DNA from: Pukyongiella litopenaei
GTDB taxonomy: Bacteria; Pseudomonadota; Alphaproteobacteria; Rhodobacterales; Rhodobacteraceae
Length of the DNA: 64,000 bases
Assembly: GCF_003008555.2 (NCBI RefSeq)
Contig: NZ_CP027665.1
Coordinates: 1-64,000, forward strand
Direction: 5' to 3'
Each line of letters starts with the position of its first letter. The stretch's first letter is position 1. The notes under the pieces were generated by a model that saw nothing but the letters and a program-made list of their open reading frames with translations, was not told the DNA's origin and searched no databases. Position numbers and translations under genes: made by a program. Of this stretch, positions 17,638-25,515 are shown piece by piece.

Positions 17638-17712
17638 GGCCCGTTCGTCTATCGGTTAGGACGCCAGGTTTTCAACCTGGAAAGAGGGGTTCGATTCCCC
17701 TACGGGCTGCCA
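17638..17712 (+). tRNA. tRNA-Glu (anticodon UUC)
   Basis: A 75-base gene. The acceptor stem GGCCCGT pairs with ACGGGCT, the D-arm GTC/GAC is intact, the anticodon stem CCAGG/CCTGG encloses the loop TTTTCAA with anticodon TTC, and the T-arm reads GGGGTTCGATTCCCC. The CCA end is encoded (17710-17712). A plausible promoter lies just upstream, with TTGCGC at 17592 and CTAATG near 17614. Confidence 0.97.
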
Positions 17713-17946
17713 TTTTTTCATGACATTCCGTGAACTTTCCGGCGATGCGCAGGCAGCACCGGAACTGGCCAATGAGCGACCGCCCGCCGAAGCATTTTTT
17801 GGTGAGATAGGGCTGTCCTCAACGACATGGGACCAGTTCAGGGCCGAGATCGCGCGTCGTATGTCAGCCACGAAAACTCGCTACTGGACCCGTAGGTGCC
17901 CCGGTCCGACCGGACATATACCAACCCGTGAAACTCACTTGCGATA
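17713..17946. other. Gap between two convergent tRNA genes, no credible gene
   Basis: These 234 bases separate the 3' ends of tRNA-Glu and tRNA-Leu. A plus-strand frame opens at 17720 but runs straight into the tRNA-Leu gene, has no ribosome site and encodes nothing I recognise. The stretch looks less GC-rich than the genes around it. It may hold both tRNA terminators (TTTTTT at 17713) or a worn-out remnant of an insertion. Confidence 0.5.
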
Positions 17947-18030
17947 TGGTGCGGGTGGTCGGACTCGAACCGACACTCCTTGCGGAAAGGGTGTTTGAGA
18001 CCCTCGCGTCTACCATTCCGCCACACCCGC
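17947..18030 (-). tRNA. tRNA-Leu (anticodon CAA)
   Basis: An 84-base class II tRNA on the minus strand. The acceptor stem GCGGGTG pairs with CACCCGC, the anticodon stem AGGGT/ACCCT encloses CTCAAAC with anticodon CAA (reads UUG), and a short variable arm (TTCCGCAAGGAG) follows, as expected for leucine. The T-arm is GTCGGTTCGAGTCCGAC. CCA is encoded at 17947-17949. Confidence 0.96.
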
Positions 18031-18208
18031 GTCCCGTGTTCCCCGCCGGTAGCCTCGGGGGACCGCATGTCGTGAGCTAGGGATTTAGCGGTGCCGCGCG
18101 GCGAGGTCCATAGTCAAAAATCACCGATCCGTGCGCGGCGCGCGGTTGACCCTGTGACCGGCACATGGTTTTCCGGCACCATCCGCAACCTGACCAAAAT
18201 TCCGCCAC

Positions 18209-18787
18209 ATGCTCAGACGCATCTATGACCGGACCATGGATCTCGCCGATTATCCGCATGCCCTGTGGTGGCTGGCGCTGGTGTCCTTCGTCGAAAGCTC
18301 GGTCTTTCCGATCCCGCCGGATGTGCTGATGATCCCGATGATCCTGGCGCGCCCGTCACGCGCCTGGCTGATCGCCGGTGTGGCGCTGGTAGCGTCGGTT
18401 CTGGGCGGGCTGCTGGGCTATGCCATCGGCGCCTTTGCCTATGACAGCATCGGCCAGCCGATCCTTGCCGCGATGGGCAAGGGCGAGGCCATGGCCGAGT
18501 TCAACACCCGGTTCAACGATTTCGGTTTCTGGGCGGTGCTGACCGCCGGCGTCACGCCGTTTCCGTACAAGGTCATCACCATCATGTCCGGCTGGACCGG
18601 CATGCCGCTGGGCACGTTCGTCGCCACTTCGATCCTGGCACGCGCCCTGCGGTTCTTTGCCGTCGCCGGGCTGTTGCGGGTCTTCGGCGCGCCGATCCGG
18701 GAGTTCATTGAACGGCGGCTGGGGCTCATGTTCACGCTGTTCATGATATTGCTGATCGGAGGCTTTTTCCTGGTGAAACACCTATGA
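18209..18787 (+). CDS. YqaA/DedA-type (VTT domain) membrane protein
   Basis: A 192-aa inner-membrane protein of the VTT/SNARE-associated superfamily, likely involved in lipid or membrane homeostasis. The family hallmarks are VSFVESSVFPIPPDVLMIPM near the N-terminus and FGFWAVLTAGVTPFPYKVIT with GWTGMPLGTFVATSILARAL in the second half; several helices are evident. There is no convincing ribosome site at the ATG. Its TGA overlaps the dsbB ATG, so the pair is translationally coupled; whether the two proteins work together is not known. Confidence 0.88.
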   Translation: MLRRIYDRTMDLADYPHALWWLALVSFVESSVFPIPPDVLMIPMILARPSRAWLIAGVALVASVLGGLLGYAIGAFAYDSIGQPILAAMGKGEAMAEFNTRFNDFGFWAVLTAGVTPFPYKVITIMSGWTGMPLGTFVATSILARALRFFAVAGLLRVFGAPIREFIERRLGLMFTLFMILLIGGFFLVKHL

Positions 18788-19245
18788 CACGGCGGTTGCT
18801 GATCCTCGCCGCTGCCGGCGGGTCCTTCGCGCTGCTGGCCGGGGCCTTTGCCTTTCAATACCTGGGCGGCCTGCCCCCCTGCCCGCTCTGCCTCTGGCAG
18901 CGCTGGCCCCATGCCGCGGCGATCCTGATCGGGGGACTGGCGCTGTTCCTGCCCGGCCGCGTGCTGCCCCTGCTCGGCGCGGGCGCGGCGCTGTGCACGG
19001 CGGCGATCGGCGCCTATCACTCCGGCGTCGAGCGCGGCTGGTGGGAGGGCCCGACCACCTGCACCTCCGGCGGCGTGTCCGGGTTGAGCCCGGAACAGTT
19101 GATGGAACAGATCATGGCCGCGCCGCTGGTGCGGTGCGACGAGGTGCCGTGGGAATTTCTGGGCCTGTCGATGGCGAGCTGGAACGCGATCGCATCGCTG
19201 GGTTTCGCCCTGCTCTGGATCGCCGCCGCGCGGAGCCGGACCTGA
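18784..19245 (+). CDS. dsbB: Disulfide bond formation protein DsbB
   Basis: A 153-aa, four-helix inner-membrane quinone reductase that reoxidises DsbA. The first cysteine pair is C33-P-L-C36 (LPPCPLCLWQRWPH) and the second is C93 and C118, in the periplasmic loops where DsbB carries them. The start overlaps the previous stop (ATGA). A perfect terminator begins directly after the stop codon. No dsbA is in the window. Confidence 0.95.
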   Translation: MTRRLLILAAAGGSFALLAGAFAFQYLGGLPPCPLCLWQRWPHAAAILIGGLALFLPGRVLPLLGAGAALCTAAIGAYHSGVERGWWEGPTTCTSGGVSGLSPEQLMEQIMAAPLVRCDEVPWEFLGLSMASWNAIASLGFALLWIAAARSRT

Positions 19246-19275
19246 AAAGGCGCCCCGCGGGGCGCCTTTCCTTTT
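19246..19275. terminator. Bidirectional intrinsic terminator
   Basis: AAAGGCGCCCCGCGGGGCGC CTTT (19246-19269) is a perfect palindrome, followed on the plus strand by CCTTTTTC. It starts one base after the dsbB stop and lies between convergent dsbB and the BON-LysM gene, so it can serve both. Confidence 0.9.
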
Positions 19276-19285
19276 TCATCCGGTC

Positions 19286-19720
19286 TCAGGCCATCCTGTC
19301 CTGCGGGATGCGCAGCACCTGGCCGGGATAGATCTTGTCGGGATCGGTCAGCATCGGCTTGTTCGCCTCGAAGATCTCCATGTAGCGATTGGCGCTGCCC
19401 AGTGTTTTCCTGGCAATCGCCGACAGCGTGTCGCCCCGTTCCACGGTGTGGAACACCGTTTCCTCCGCGTCGCCGTCATCCTCGACAGCGGCAACGCCGC
19501 TGACATTGCCGACCGCCAGAACGACCTTTTCGCGGGCCTCCTGGCTGACGCCCATGCCCGAGACCTTGACCTTGTCTCCGTCCACCGAGATGTCCAGCCC
19601 CGACGCATCCAGCCCCAGGTCCGCGACTTCCTTTTTCAGCGTTTCGGCATCGGGTGCGGCATCATCGCCGCCGCCAAAGAGGCTCTTTCCCGACTCCTTC
19701 ATAAAATTCCACAATCCCAT
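19286..19720 (-). CDS. BON-LysM domain protein (Kbp/YgaU-like)
   Basis: A 144-aa cytoplasmic-type protein with no signal peptide. Residues about 28-83 form a BON domain (LKKEVADLGLDASGLDISVD, then VSGMGVSQEAREKVVLAVGN), and residues about 90-140 a LysM domain (HTVERGDTLSAIARKTLG, ending YPGQVLRIP). The E. coli relative Kbp (YgaU) binds K+ and has the same order. The ATG at 19720 has a GGAGA site; longer frames lack one. The gene is convergent with dsbB and shares its terminator. Confidence 0.9.
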   Translation of the reverse strand: MGLWNFMKESGKSLFGGGDDAAPDAETLKKEVADLGLDASGLDISVDGDKVKVSGMGVSQEAREKVVLAVGNVSGVAAVEDDGDAEETVFHTVERGDTLSAIARKTLGSANRYMEIFEANKPMLTDPDKIYPGQVLRIPQDRMA

Positions 19721-19824
19721 GACAATCTCCATTGTTTGGTCCGTTCGAACTGTCACGAACTGCCCACCCGGCGGCAAGAGGGAATTCGCGGCATTTTCCG
19801 TCATGCCCGGCATGGGCTGCCTGC

Positions 19825-20250
19825 TCAGGTCGCCTTGCGCGTGGCCAGCAACAGGCTGGTTTCGCTGGTGGAAACCCCGTCCAGCCGGCGAATTCGCGTC
19901 AGCGCCGCGTCCAGCGCCTCGAGCGTCTCGGTGCCCAGTTCCACGATCACGTCCCAGCGGCCATTGGTGGAATGCACCGCGCGCACCGCGGTCAGCCCCT
20001 GCAACTGGCGGATGATCCGTTCGGTGCCCCGCCCCTCGATGCCGATCATCATCAGCCCGCGCACGGGATCGGGCTGGGTATCGCCCTTGAGCACCACGGT
20101 GAAGCCGAGGATCTCGCCCCGCTGCCGCAGCCGTTCGATCCGGCTGCGCACGGTGGTGCGCGAGAGGTTCAGCTGCAACGCGAGATCGGACAGGGACGCG
20201 CGCGCATCGTGGCGCAGCGCGGCAATCAGGCGTTCATCCGTTTTGTCCAA
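19825..20250 (-). CDS. Lrp/AsnC family transcriptional regulator
   Basis: A leucine-responsive-type regulator with an N-terminal winged HTH (LDKTDERLIAALRHDARASL, then LALQLNLSRTTVRSRIERL) and a C-terminal RAM ligand-binding domain (DVIVELGTETLEALDAALTR). I prefer the TTG at 20250 as start because GGAGG lies five bases upstream and the product then opens with the usual Lrp sequence, giving 141 aa. An ATG at 20310 in frame would add 20 residues but has no ribosome site. It is divergent from arginase and ornithine cyclodeaminase and therefore the likely regulator of arginine or ornithine catabolism. Confidence 0.92.
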   Translation of the reverse strand: MDKTDERLIAALRHDARASLSDLALQLNLSRTTVRSRIERLRQRGEILGFTVVLKGDTQPDPVRGLMMIGIEGRGTERIIRQLQGLTAVRAVHSTNGRWDVIVELGTETLEALDAALTRIRRLDGVSTSETSLLLATRKAT

Positions 20251-20369
20251 TATTGCCTCCAATACGGCCAGATCGCCTTCATCATGCGCAAAACAGCGGA
20301 TGGTGTCCAACCTGATCCGGCGGCTAACTCGACCGCGACAGCCATCATGTGATCACCCTGGGGACAACC

Positions 20370-21296
20370 ATGACCAACCGAACCTGCATTCTCGTCGGTG
20401 CGCCGGTGGATAGCGGCCAGAGGCGGCCCGGCTGCCTGATGGGCCCCGATGCCTACCGGACCGCCGGGCTGGCGCGGGTGCTGGCCGATCTCGGCCACAA
20501 GGTCGACGACCTGGGCAACCTGACGCCCGCCTCGCACAATCCCGACACAGGCGAAGGGCGCCTGCACCGTCCCAATGAAACCATCGGCTGGACCCACCGG
20601 TTGATCCGCACCGCCGAACAGGCGCTCGGGCGTGGCTTGCCGATATTCCTGGGCGGCGACCATTCGCTGTCGCTGGGCAGCGTCGCCGGTGCGGCCAATC
20701 ATGCCGCCAGCCGGGGCCGGCCCCTGTTCGTGCTGTGGCTCGACGCGCACAGCGATTTCCACACGCCGGAAACCACGGCCTCGGGCAACCTGCACGGCAC
20801 CCCGCTGGGCTATGTCACCGGGCGGGGCGGCTTTGGCGGGTTTCCCGCCATCACCAACCCGGTGCCGCAGCGCAATATCTGCATCGTCGGGCTTCGATCG
20901 GTCGACCGGCCGGAACGCGCCGCCCTGCAAGACACCGAGATCCGCTATCACGACATGCGCGAGATCGACGAGTTTGGGATCGCGCGCCCGATGGCAGCCT
21001 TTCTGGAACAGGTCACCGCGCAGAACGGCATGCTGCATGTCTCGCTCGACGTGGATTTCCTCGACCCGGCGATCGCCCCCGCGGTGGGCACCACCGTGCC
21101 CGGAGGCGCCACCATCCGCGAAGCGCATCTGGTGATGGAGATGATCTGCGACAGCGGGCTGCTGAGTTCGCTGGATCTGGTTGAACTGAACCCGTTCCTG
21201 GACGAACGCGGGCGCACCGCACAGCTGATGGTCGAACTGACCGCCAGCGCTCTCGGCCGCCGCGTGTTCGACCGCCCCACCCGAGCCTATGCCTGA
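20370..21296 (+). CDS. rocF: Arginase
   Basis: A 308-aa binuclear manganese enzyme that hydrolyses arginine to ornithine and urea. The ureohydrolase metal motifs are complete: H98 in FLGGDHSLSLG, D125-A-H127-S-D129 in LWLDAHSDFH, and D227-V-D229 in SLDVDFLDPAIAP. The arginase-type DLVELNP is near the C-terminus. The ATG at 20370 follows GGGGA; the slightly upstream start at 20349 lacks a site. Ornithine cyclodeaminase follows 13 bases downstream, giving an arginine to ornithine to proline route, and a divergent Lrp gene is the probable regulator. Confidence 0.95.
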   Translation: MTNRTCILVGAPVDSGQRRPGCLMGPDAYRTAGLARVLADLGHKVDDLGNLTPASHNPDTGEGRLHRPNETIGWTHRLIRTAEQALGRGLPIFLGGDHSLSLGSVAGAANHAASRGRPLFVLWLDAHSDFHTPETTASGNLHGTPLGYVTGRGGFGGFPAITNPVPQRNICIVGLRSVDRPERAALQDTEIRYHDMREIDEFGIARPMAAFLEQVTAQNGMLHVSLDVDFLDPAIAPAVGTTVPGGATIREAHLVMEMICDSGLLSSLDLVELNPFLDERGRTAQLMVELTASALGRRVFDRPTRAYA

Positions 21297-21309
21297 GCAG
21301 GAGACGCCG

Positions 21310-22368
21310 ATGAAACCCGCAGCACTCGAACCCTCCGACAAGGCCCTGGTGCCCTTCGTCTCGGTCGAACACATGATGCAGCTGATCCACCGGATCGGGG
21401 TCGAGGAGATGATGGCCGGGATCGCCCTCTATATCGAACAGGATTTCCGCCGCTGGGAGCTGTTCGACAAGACCCCCCGCGTGGCCTCGCATTCGGCCGA
21501 GGGCGTGATCGAACTGATGCCCACCTCGGACGGCGAGGTCTATGGGTTCAAATATGTCAACGGCCACCCCAAGAACACCAGCGAGGGGCTGCAGACAGTC
21601 ACCGCCTTTGGCCTGCTGGCGGATGTGGGCACCGGGTATCCGGTGCTGCTGTCGGAGATGACGATGCTGACCGCGCTGCGCACCGCCGCCACCTCGGCCA
21701 TGGTGGCGAAACATCTCGCGCCCGCCGGCGCCGACACCATGGCGATGATCGGCAACGGCGCGCAGTCCGAGTTCCAGAGCCTCGCGATGAAGGCGATCTG
21801 CGGCATCGGGAACGTGCGCCTTTATGACACCGATGCAGAGGCCACCGCCAAATGCGCCGTCAACCTTGCCGGGCACGGGCTGGGCGTGGTGACCTGCTCC
21901 AGCCCCGAAGACGCGATCGAGGGCGCGCAGATCCTCACCACCTGCACCGCCGACAAGCAATATGCCACGATCCTGACCGACAACATGGTCGGCAGCGGCG
22001 TGCATATCAACGCCATCGGCGGCGATTGTCCGGGCAAGACCGAACTGGCGCCGGGCATCCTGCGCCGGTCCGACATCTTCGTCGAATACCCGCCCCAGAC
22101 CCGGATCGAAGGCGAGATCCAGCAGCTCGACCCGGACCACGAGGTGACCGAGTTCTGGCAGGTGCTGACCGGCGACGCACCGGGACGGACTTCGGACCGG
22201 CAGATCACCCTGTTCGATTCGGTGGGCTTTGCCATCGAGGATTTCAGCGCCCTGCGCTATGTGCGCGACCGGCTCGAGGATACCGGGCTCTATTATGCGC
22301 TCGACCTGCTGGCCGACCCGGACGATCCCCGCGACCTGTTCGGCATGCTGATGCGCGCCAAACCCTGA
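21310..22368 (+). CDS. Ornithine cyclodeaminase
   Basis: A 352-aa mu-crystallin-family enzyme that converts ornithine to proline with loss of ammonia, using internally recycled NAD. The family features seen are YGFKYVNGHPKNTSEGLQTV with the substrate-binding lysine region, the nucleotide loop MAMIGNGAQSEFQSLA, and VHINAIGGDCPGKTELAPGI with the catalytic aspartate. The ATG at 21310 has an AGGAG site; an in-frame ATG at 21289 inside the arginase end lacks one. Context with arginase makes the ornithine activity likely. Confidence 0.93.
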   Translation: MKPAALEPSDKALVPFVSVEHMMQLIHRIGVEEMMAGIALYIEQDFRRWELFDKTPRVASHSAEGVIELMPTSDGEVYGFKYVNGHPKNTSEGLQTVTAFGLLADVGTGYPVLLSEMTMLTALRTAATSAMVAKHLAPAGADTMAMIGNGAQSEFQSLAMKAICGIGNVRLYDTDAEATAKCAVNLAGHGLGVVTCSSPEDAIEGAQILTTCTADKQYATILTDNMVGSGVHINAIGGDCPGKTELAPGILRRSDIFVEYPPQTRIEGEIQQLDPDHEVTEFWQVLTGDAPGRTSDRQITLFDSVGFAIEDFSALRYVRDRLEDTGLYYALDLLADPDDPRDLFGMLMRAKP

Positions 22369-22390
22369 CCAGACCCTGAACCGCGGGCAC

Positions 22391-23128
22391 CTAGCCGCCC
22401 TTGCGGACCAGTTTGCCGTTCTCGAAATGGATGCCGCACTCGGTCTTGTCGCTGCCGGCCCAGCGCCCTGCACGCGGGTCGTCGCCCTCGCGCACCGCGC
22501 TGGTGCAGGGGGCGCAGCCGATCGACGGATAGCCCTGCGCCTCCAGCGGGTGGCGCGGCAGGTCGTGGGTGCGGAAATAGTCGGCGATGCGGTCGCGGTC
22601 CCAGTCCAGGATCGGGTTGACCTTGATCCAGCGGTCCTGCGCCTCGAACAGCGCCAGTTCGTCGCGGGTCGCGGCCTGGTAGCGCTTGCGCCCGGTGATC
22701 CAGCAGCTCAGCCCGCGCAGCGCCTGCAGCATCGGCAGCGTCTTGCGGACATGGCAGCACAGGTCGGGGTTGCGCGCGTGCAGGTCGCCATCGGGGTCGT
22801 CCGCGGCGACCGAGGCCGGGCGCGGCGACACCACCTGCAGGTTGCACAGCCCCAGCTCACGCGCCAGCGTTTCGCGATAGTCCAGCGTCTCGGGAAAATG
22901 CTTGCCGGTTTCCAGGAAGATCACGGGCGCATAGGGATCGATCTGCGCCACCATATGCAACAGCACCGCCGCCTCGGTGCCAAAGGACGACACCAGCCCC
23001 ACCCGGCCCGGATAGATATCGCGCAGCACCGAGGCCAGAACCGCCTCGGCCTGCAGCCCCGCATGTTGGGTGCTCAGCGCCTCGGCCCGTTCGCGAAGTT
23101 CCCGTCGGGCGTTGGTTTCGAACTGCAC
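22391..23128 (-). CDS. cysH: Phosphoadenylyl/adenylyl-sulfate reductase
   Basis: A 245-aa assimilatory reductase producing sulfite from activated sulfate. It has the P-loop-like SSFGTEAAVLLHM, two cysteine pairs that ligate a [4Fe-4S] cluster (C124-C125 in DLCCHVRK, C205-x2-C208 in GCAPCTSA) and the catalytic C231 in TECGIH. Presence of the cluster cysteines indicates the adenylyl-sulfate (APS) type. It starts with GTG (GGAAGG upstream) only 20 bases after sqdB on the same strand, so the two are probably co-transcribed; sulfite is exactly the sulfur donor that SqdB needs. The other cys genes are not in this window. Confidence 0.95.
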   Translation of the reverse strand: MQFETNARRELRERAEALSTQHAGLQAEAVLASVLRDIYPGRVGLVSSFGTEAAVLLHMVAQIDPYAPVIFLETGKHFPETLDYRETLARELGLCNLQVVSPRPASVAADDPDGDLHARNPDLCCHVRKTLPMLQALRGLSCWITGRKRYQAATRDELALFEAQDRWIKVNPILDWDRDRIADYFRTHDLPRHPLEAQGYPSIGCAPCTSAVREGDDPRAGRWAGSDKTECGIHFENGKLVRKGG

Positions 23129-23148
23129 AGGTTCCGCCCTTCCCTGTC

Positions 23149-24306
23149 CTAGCGCCAGCGCGAAACGCAGGGGATCTTGGACGTATCGCAGCGGTCGGCG
23201 TATTTCCGGGCGATGCCCATCACCTCGTCCATCACCCCTTCGGACAGGCGCAGCGGCTGCAGCCCCATGCCGATCAGCCGATCATTGGCCACCAGCAGAT
23301 CGTTTTCGGCGGCCTCGTTGCGCGGATTGTCCAGGCGCGCGATTTCGGCACCGGTGATCTCGTGGATCATCTGCGCAAGGTCGCGGATGCGATGGGTTTC
23401 GGTCATCTGGTTGAGGATGTTCACCCGTTCACCGGTCTGCGGCGGGTTTTCCAGCGCCAGTTCGATGCAGCGGCAGGTGTCCTGGATATGGATGAAGGCG
23501 CGGGTCTGTCCGCCGGTGCCATGCACCGTCATCGGGTATCCCACCGCCGCCTGCATGATGAACCGGTTCAGCACCGTGCCATAGTCGCCATCATAGTCGA
23601 ACCGGTTGATCAGCCGTTCGTCCATGCGGGTTTCATCGGTCTGGGTGCCCCAGACGATCCCCTGGTGCAGGTCGGTGATCTTCACCCCGTCATTTTCGTT
23701 GTAGAAGTGAAAGAACAGCTGATCCTGGCTCTTGGTCATGTGGTAGATTGAGCCGGGATTGGTGGGATAGAGGATTTCGTGTTCGCTTTCGCCGACCTCG
23801 GTATCGACCCGGATCTTGAGATAGCCTTCGGGGATCTTCATGCCGGAGGTGCCGTAGCCATAGACCCCCATCGTGCCCAGATGCACCAGGTGCACGTCGC
23901 GGCCGCTTTCGACGATCGCGGCCAGGACATCATTGGTGGCGTTGAGGTTGTTGTTGACCGTGTAGCGCTTGTGCCAGGACGATTTCATCGAATAGGGCGC
24001 GGCACGCTGTTCGGCGAAATGGATGATCGCGTCGGGCTCTTCGTCGCCGATCAGGGTCAGCAGCCGGTGATAATGATCGCCCACGGTGAAATTGTGGTGG
24101 ACGATCTCGTTGCCGGTCAGATCCTTCCACACCCGCAGCCGTTCACCCAGCGGGCGGATCGGGGTCAGGCTCTCGACTTCAAGCTCGAGGTCGATCTTGC
24201 GGCGGCTGAGATTGTCCACGATGATCACGTCGTGGCCCCGTCGCGACAGATACAGCGCCGTGGGCCAGCCACAGAACCCGTCACCGCCCAGAATGATGAT
24301 TTTCAT
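23149..24306 (-). CDS. sqdB: UDP-sulfoquinovose synthase (SqdB family)
   Basis: A 385-aa extended short-chain dehydrogenase that would join UDP-glucose and sulfite to UDP-sulfoquinovose, the head-group donor of the sulfolipid SQDG. The nucleotide motif is [19 protein letters not shown], followed by the family-typical [19 protein letters not shown] and WKDLTG. The catalytic triad is in place as T145 ([11 protein letters not shown]), Y188 and K192 ([11 protein letters not shown]). No glycosyltransferase (SqdX/SqdD type) is adjacent, so the product's fate is open. The gene is divergent from the BMP importer and runs into cysH. Confidence 0.9.
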   Translation of the reverse strand: MKIIILGGDGFCGWPTALYLSRRGHDVIIVDNLSRRKIDLELEVESLTPIRPLGERLRVWKDLTGNEIVHHNFTVGDHYHRLLTLIGDEEPDAIIHFAEQRAAPYSMKSSWHKRYTVNNNLNATNDVLAAIVESGRDVHLVHLGTMGVYGYGTSGMKIPEGYLKIRVDTEVGESEHEILYPTNPGSIYHMTKSQDQLFFHFYNENDGVKITDLHQGIVWGTQTDETRMDERLINRFDYDGDYGTVLNRFIMQAAVGYPMTVHGTGGQTRAFIHIQDTCRCIELALENPPQTGERVNILNQMTETHRIRDLAQMIHEITGAEIARLDNPRNEAAENDLLVANDRLIGMGLQPLRLSEGVMDEVMGIARKYADRCDTSKIPCVSRWR

Positions 24307-24444
24307 ATGCCCGAAGCCTCATGCGGACTGTTCTTCAGGGGCCAGCTTATGGACCGCCCGCGCGGCATTGAAAACCCCCGGCCGGACCGCAGCCACGTTT
24401 TGATGCCACCGTGCCGCATCGGGACGTTCGGCTCTTGGCGGGGC

Positions 24445-24469
24445 AGACGCAAACGTCTACCATCTGGTA
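24445..24469. promoter_or_regulatory. Two adjacent inverted repeats between sqdB and the BMP importer
   Basis: AGACG-CAAA-CGTCT (24445-24458) is followed, sharing one base, by TACCA-TC-TGGTA (24458-24469). Both have perfect 5-base arms. They lie 36-60 bases upstream of the importer's GTG start and within the divergent promoter region, so they are candidate operators; no regulator gene is adjacent. Confidence 0.4.
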
Positions 24470-24504
24470 AAAATTCCGAAATCGCCAACCAGGGAGTTCA
24501 AAGA

Positions 24505-25515
24505 GTGATCAGATCACCGAAACTGTCGCGCCGCCGGATGATGGCGGCAACCGGGGCCGCCGCCGGCCTCGCCACGTTCGGGCTGCCGGCCCGCGCCGAA
24601 GGCCCGCTCAAGGTGGCCGGCATCTATACCGTGCCGGTCGAACAGCAATGGGTCAGCCGCATTCACAAGGCCGCGCTGGCCGCGCAGGATGCGGGTGAAA
24701 TCGAGTATACCTTTACCGAGAACACCGCCAATACCGACTATTCCCGCGTGATGCGTGAATATGCCGAAGGCGGCCACGACCTGATCATCGGCGAGATATT
24801 CGGGGTCGAGGCCGAGGCCCGCGAGGTCTGCGCCGATTACCCGGACAAGGCGTTCCTGATGGGGTCGTCGTTCCTGCCCGACGGCAACAACCCGAATCTC
24901 GCGGTGTTTGATAACTATATCCAGGACGCATCCTACCTGAGCGGGATCATCGCCGGGTCGATGACCACGTCGAACAATATCGGCATGGTCGGCGGCTATC
25001 CGATCCCCGAGGTGAACCGCCTGATGCATGCCTTCATGGCCGGCGCCCGCGAGATCAACCCCGACATCCGGTTCCAGGTCAGCTTCATCGGTTCGTGGTT
25101 CGATCCGCCCAAGGCCAAGGAGACCGCCTTTGCGATGATCGAGAACGGCGCCGACATCCTCTATGCCGAACGGTTCGGCGTATCCGACGCGGCGCAGGAA
25201 AAAGGCATCCTGGCGATCGGCAACGTGATCGACACCCAGGCCGATTATCCCGACACCGTGGTCGCCTCGGCGATCTGGCATTTCGAACCGACGCTGAACG
25301 CCGCCATTGCCGCGGTCAGGGGCGGCACCTTTGCCGCGGACAATTACGGCGTCTATTCCTTCATGAAGGAAGGCGGCTGTTCGCTCGCCCCCTACGGCAC
25401 GTTCGAGGGCAAGATCCCCGAAGCGGCGCTGAAACTGGTCGGCGAACGCGAAGCAGCGATCCGCGACGGGTCGATGACGATCGAGATCAACGACGAAGAG
25501 CCGACCTCGACTTGA
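24505..25515 (+). CDS. BMP-family ABC transporter substrate-binding protein
   Basis: A 336-aa exported binding protein of the basic-membrane-protein (BMP/PnrA) family, which binds nucleosides or nucleobases. A Tat-like signal is present (LSRRRMMAATGAAAGLATFG, then LPARA). The mature part has the family motifs VAGIYTVPVEQQWVSRIH and YAEGGHDLIIGEIFG. The GTG start at 24505 gives the signal peptide at the N-terminus. It is the first gene of a five-gene importer-cytosine deaminase operon, and its stop overlaps the TTG start of the ATPase. Confidence 0.9.
   Translation: MIRSPKLSRRRMMAATGAAAGLATFGLPARAEGPLKVAGIYTVPVEQQWVSRIHKAALAAQDAGEIEYTFTENTANTDYSRVMREYAEGGHDLIIGEIFGVEAEAREVCADYPDKAFLMGSSFLPDGNNPNLAVFDNYIQDASYLSGIIAGSMTTSNNIGMVGGYPIPEVNRLMHAFMAGAREINPDIRFQVSFIGSWFDPPKAKETAFAMIENGADILYAERFGVSDAAQEKGILAIGNVIDTQADYPDTVVASAIWHFEPTLNAAIAAVRGGTFAADNYGVYSFMKEGGCSLAPYGTFEGKIPEAALKLVGEREAAIRDGSMTIEINDEEPTST

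Noticed and set aside
17720-17998. A plus-strand frame starting right after tRNA-Glu
   Set aside because: Its second half is the antisense of tRNA-Leu, it has no ribosome site, and the product is unrecognisable.
24458-24469. Treating TACCATCTGGTA as a FadR-type operator
   Set aside because: The half-sites are in the opposite order to the FadR consensus (TGGT-N3-ACCA), and no GntR gene lies beside it.
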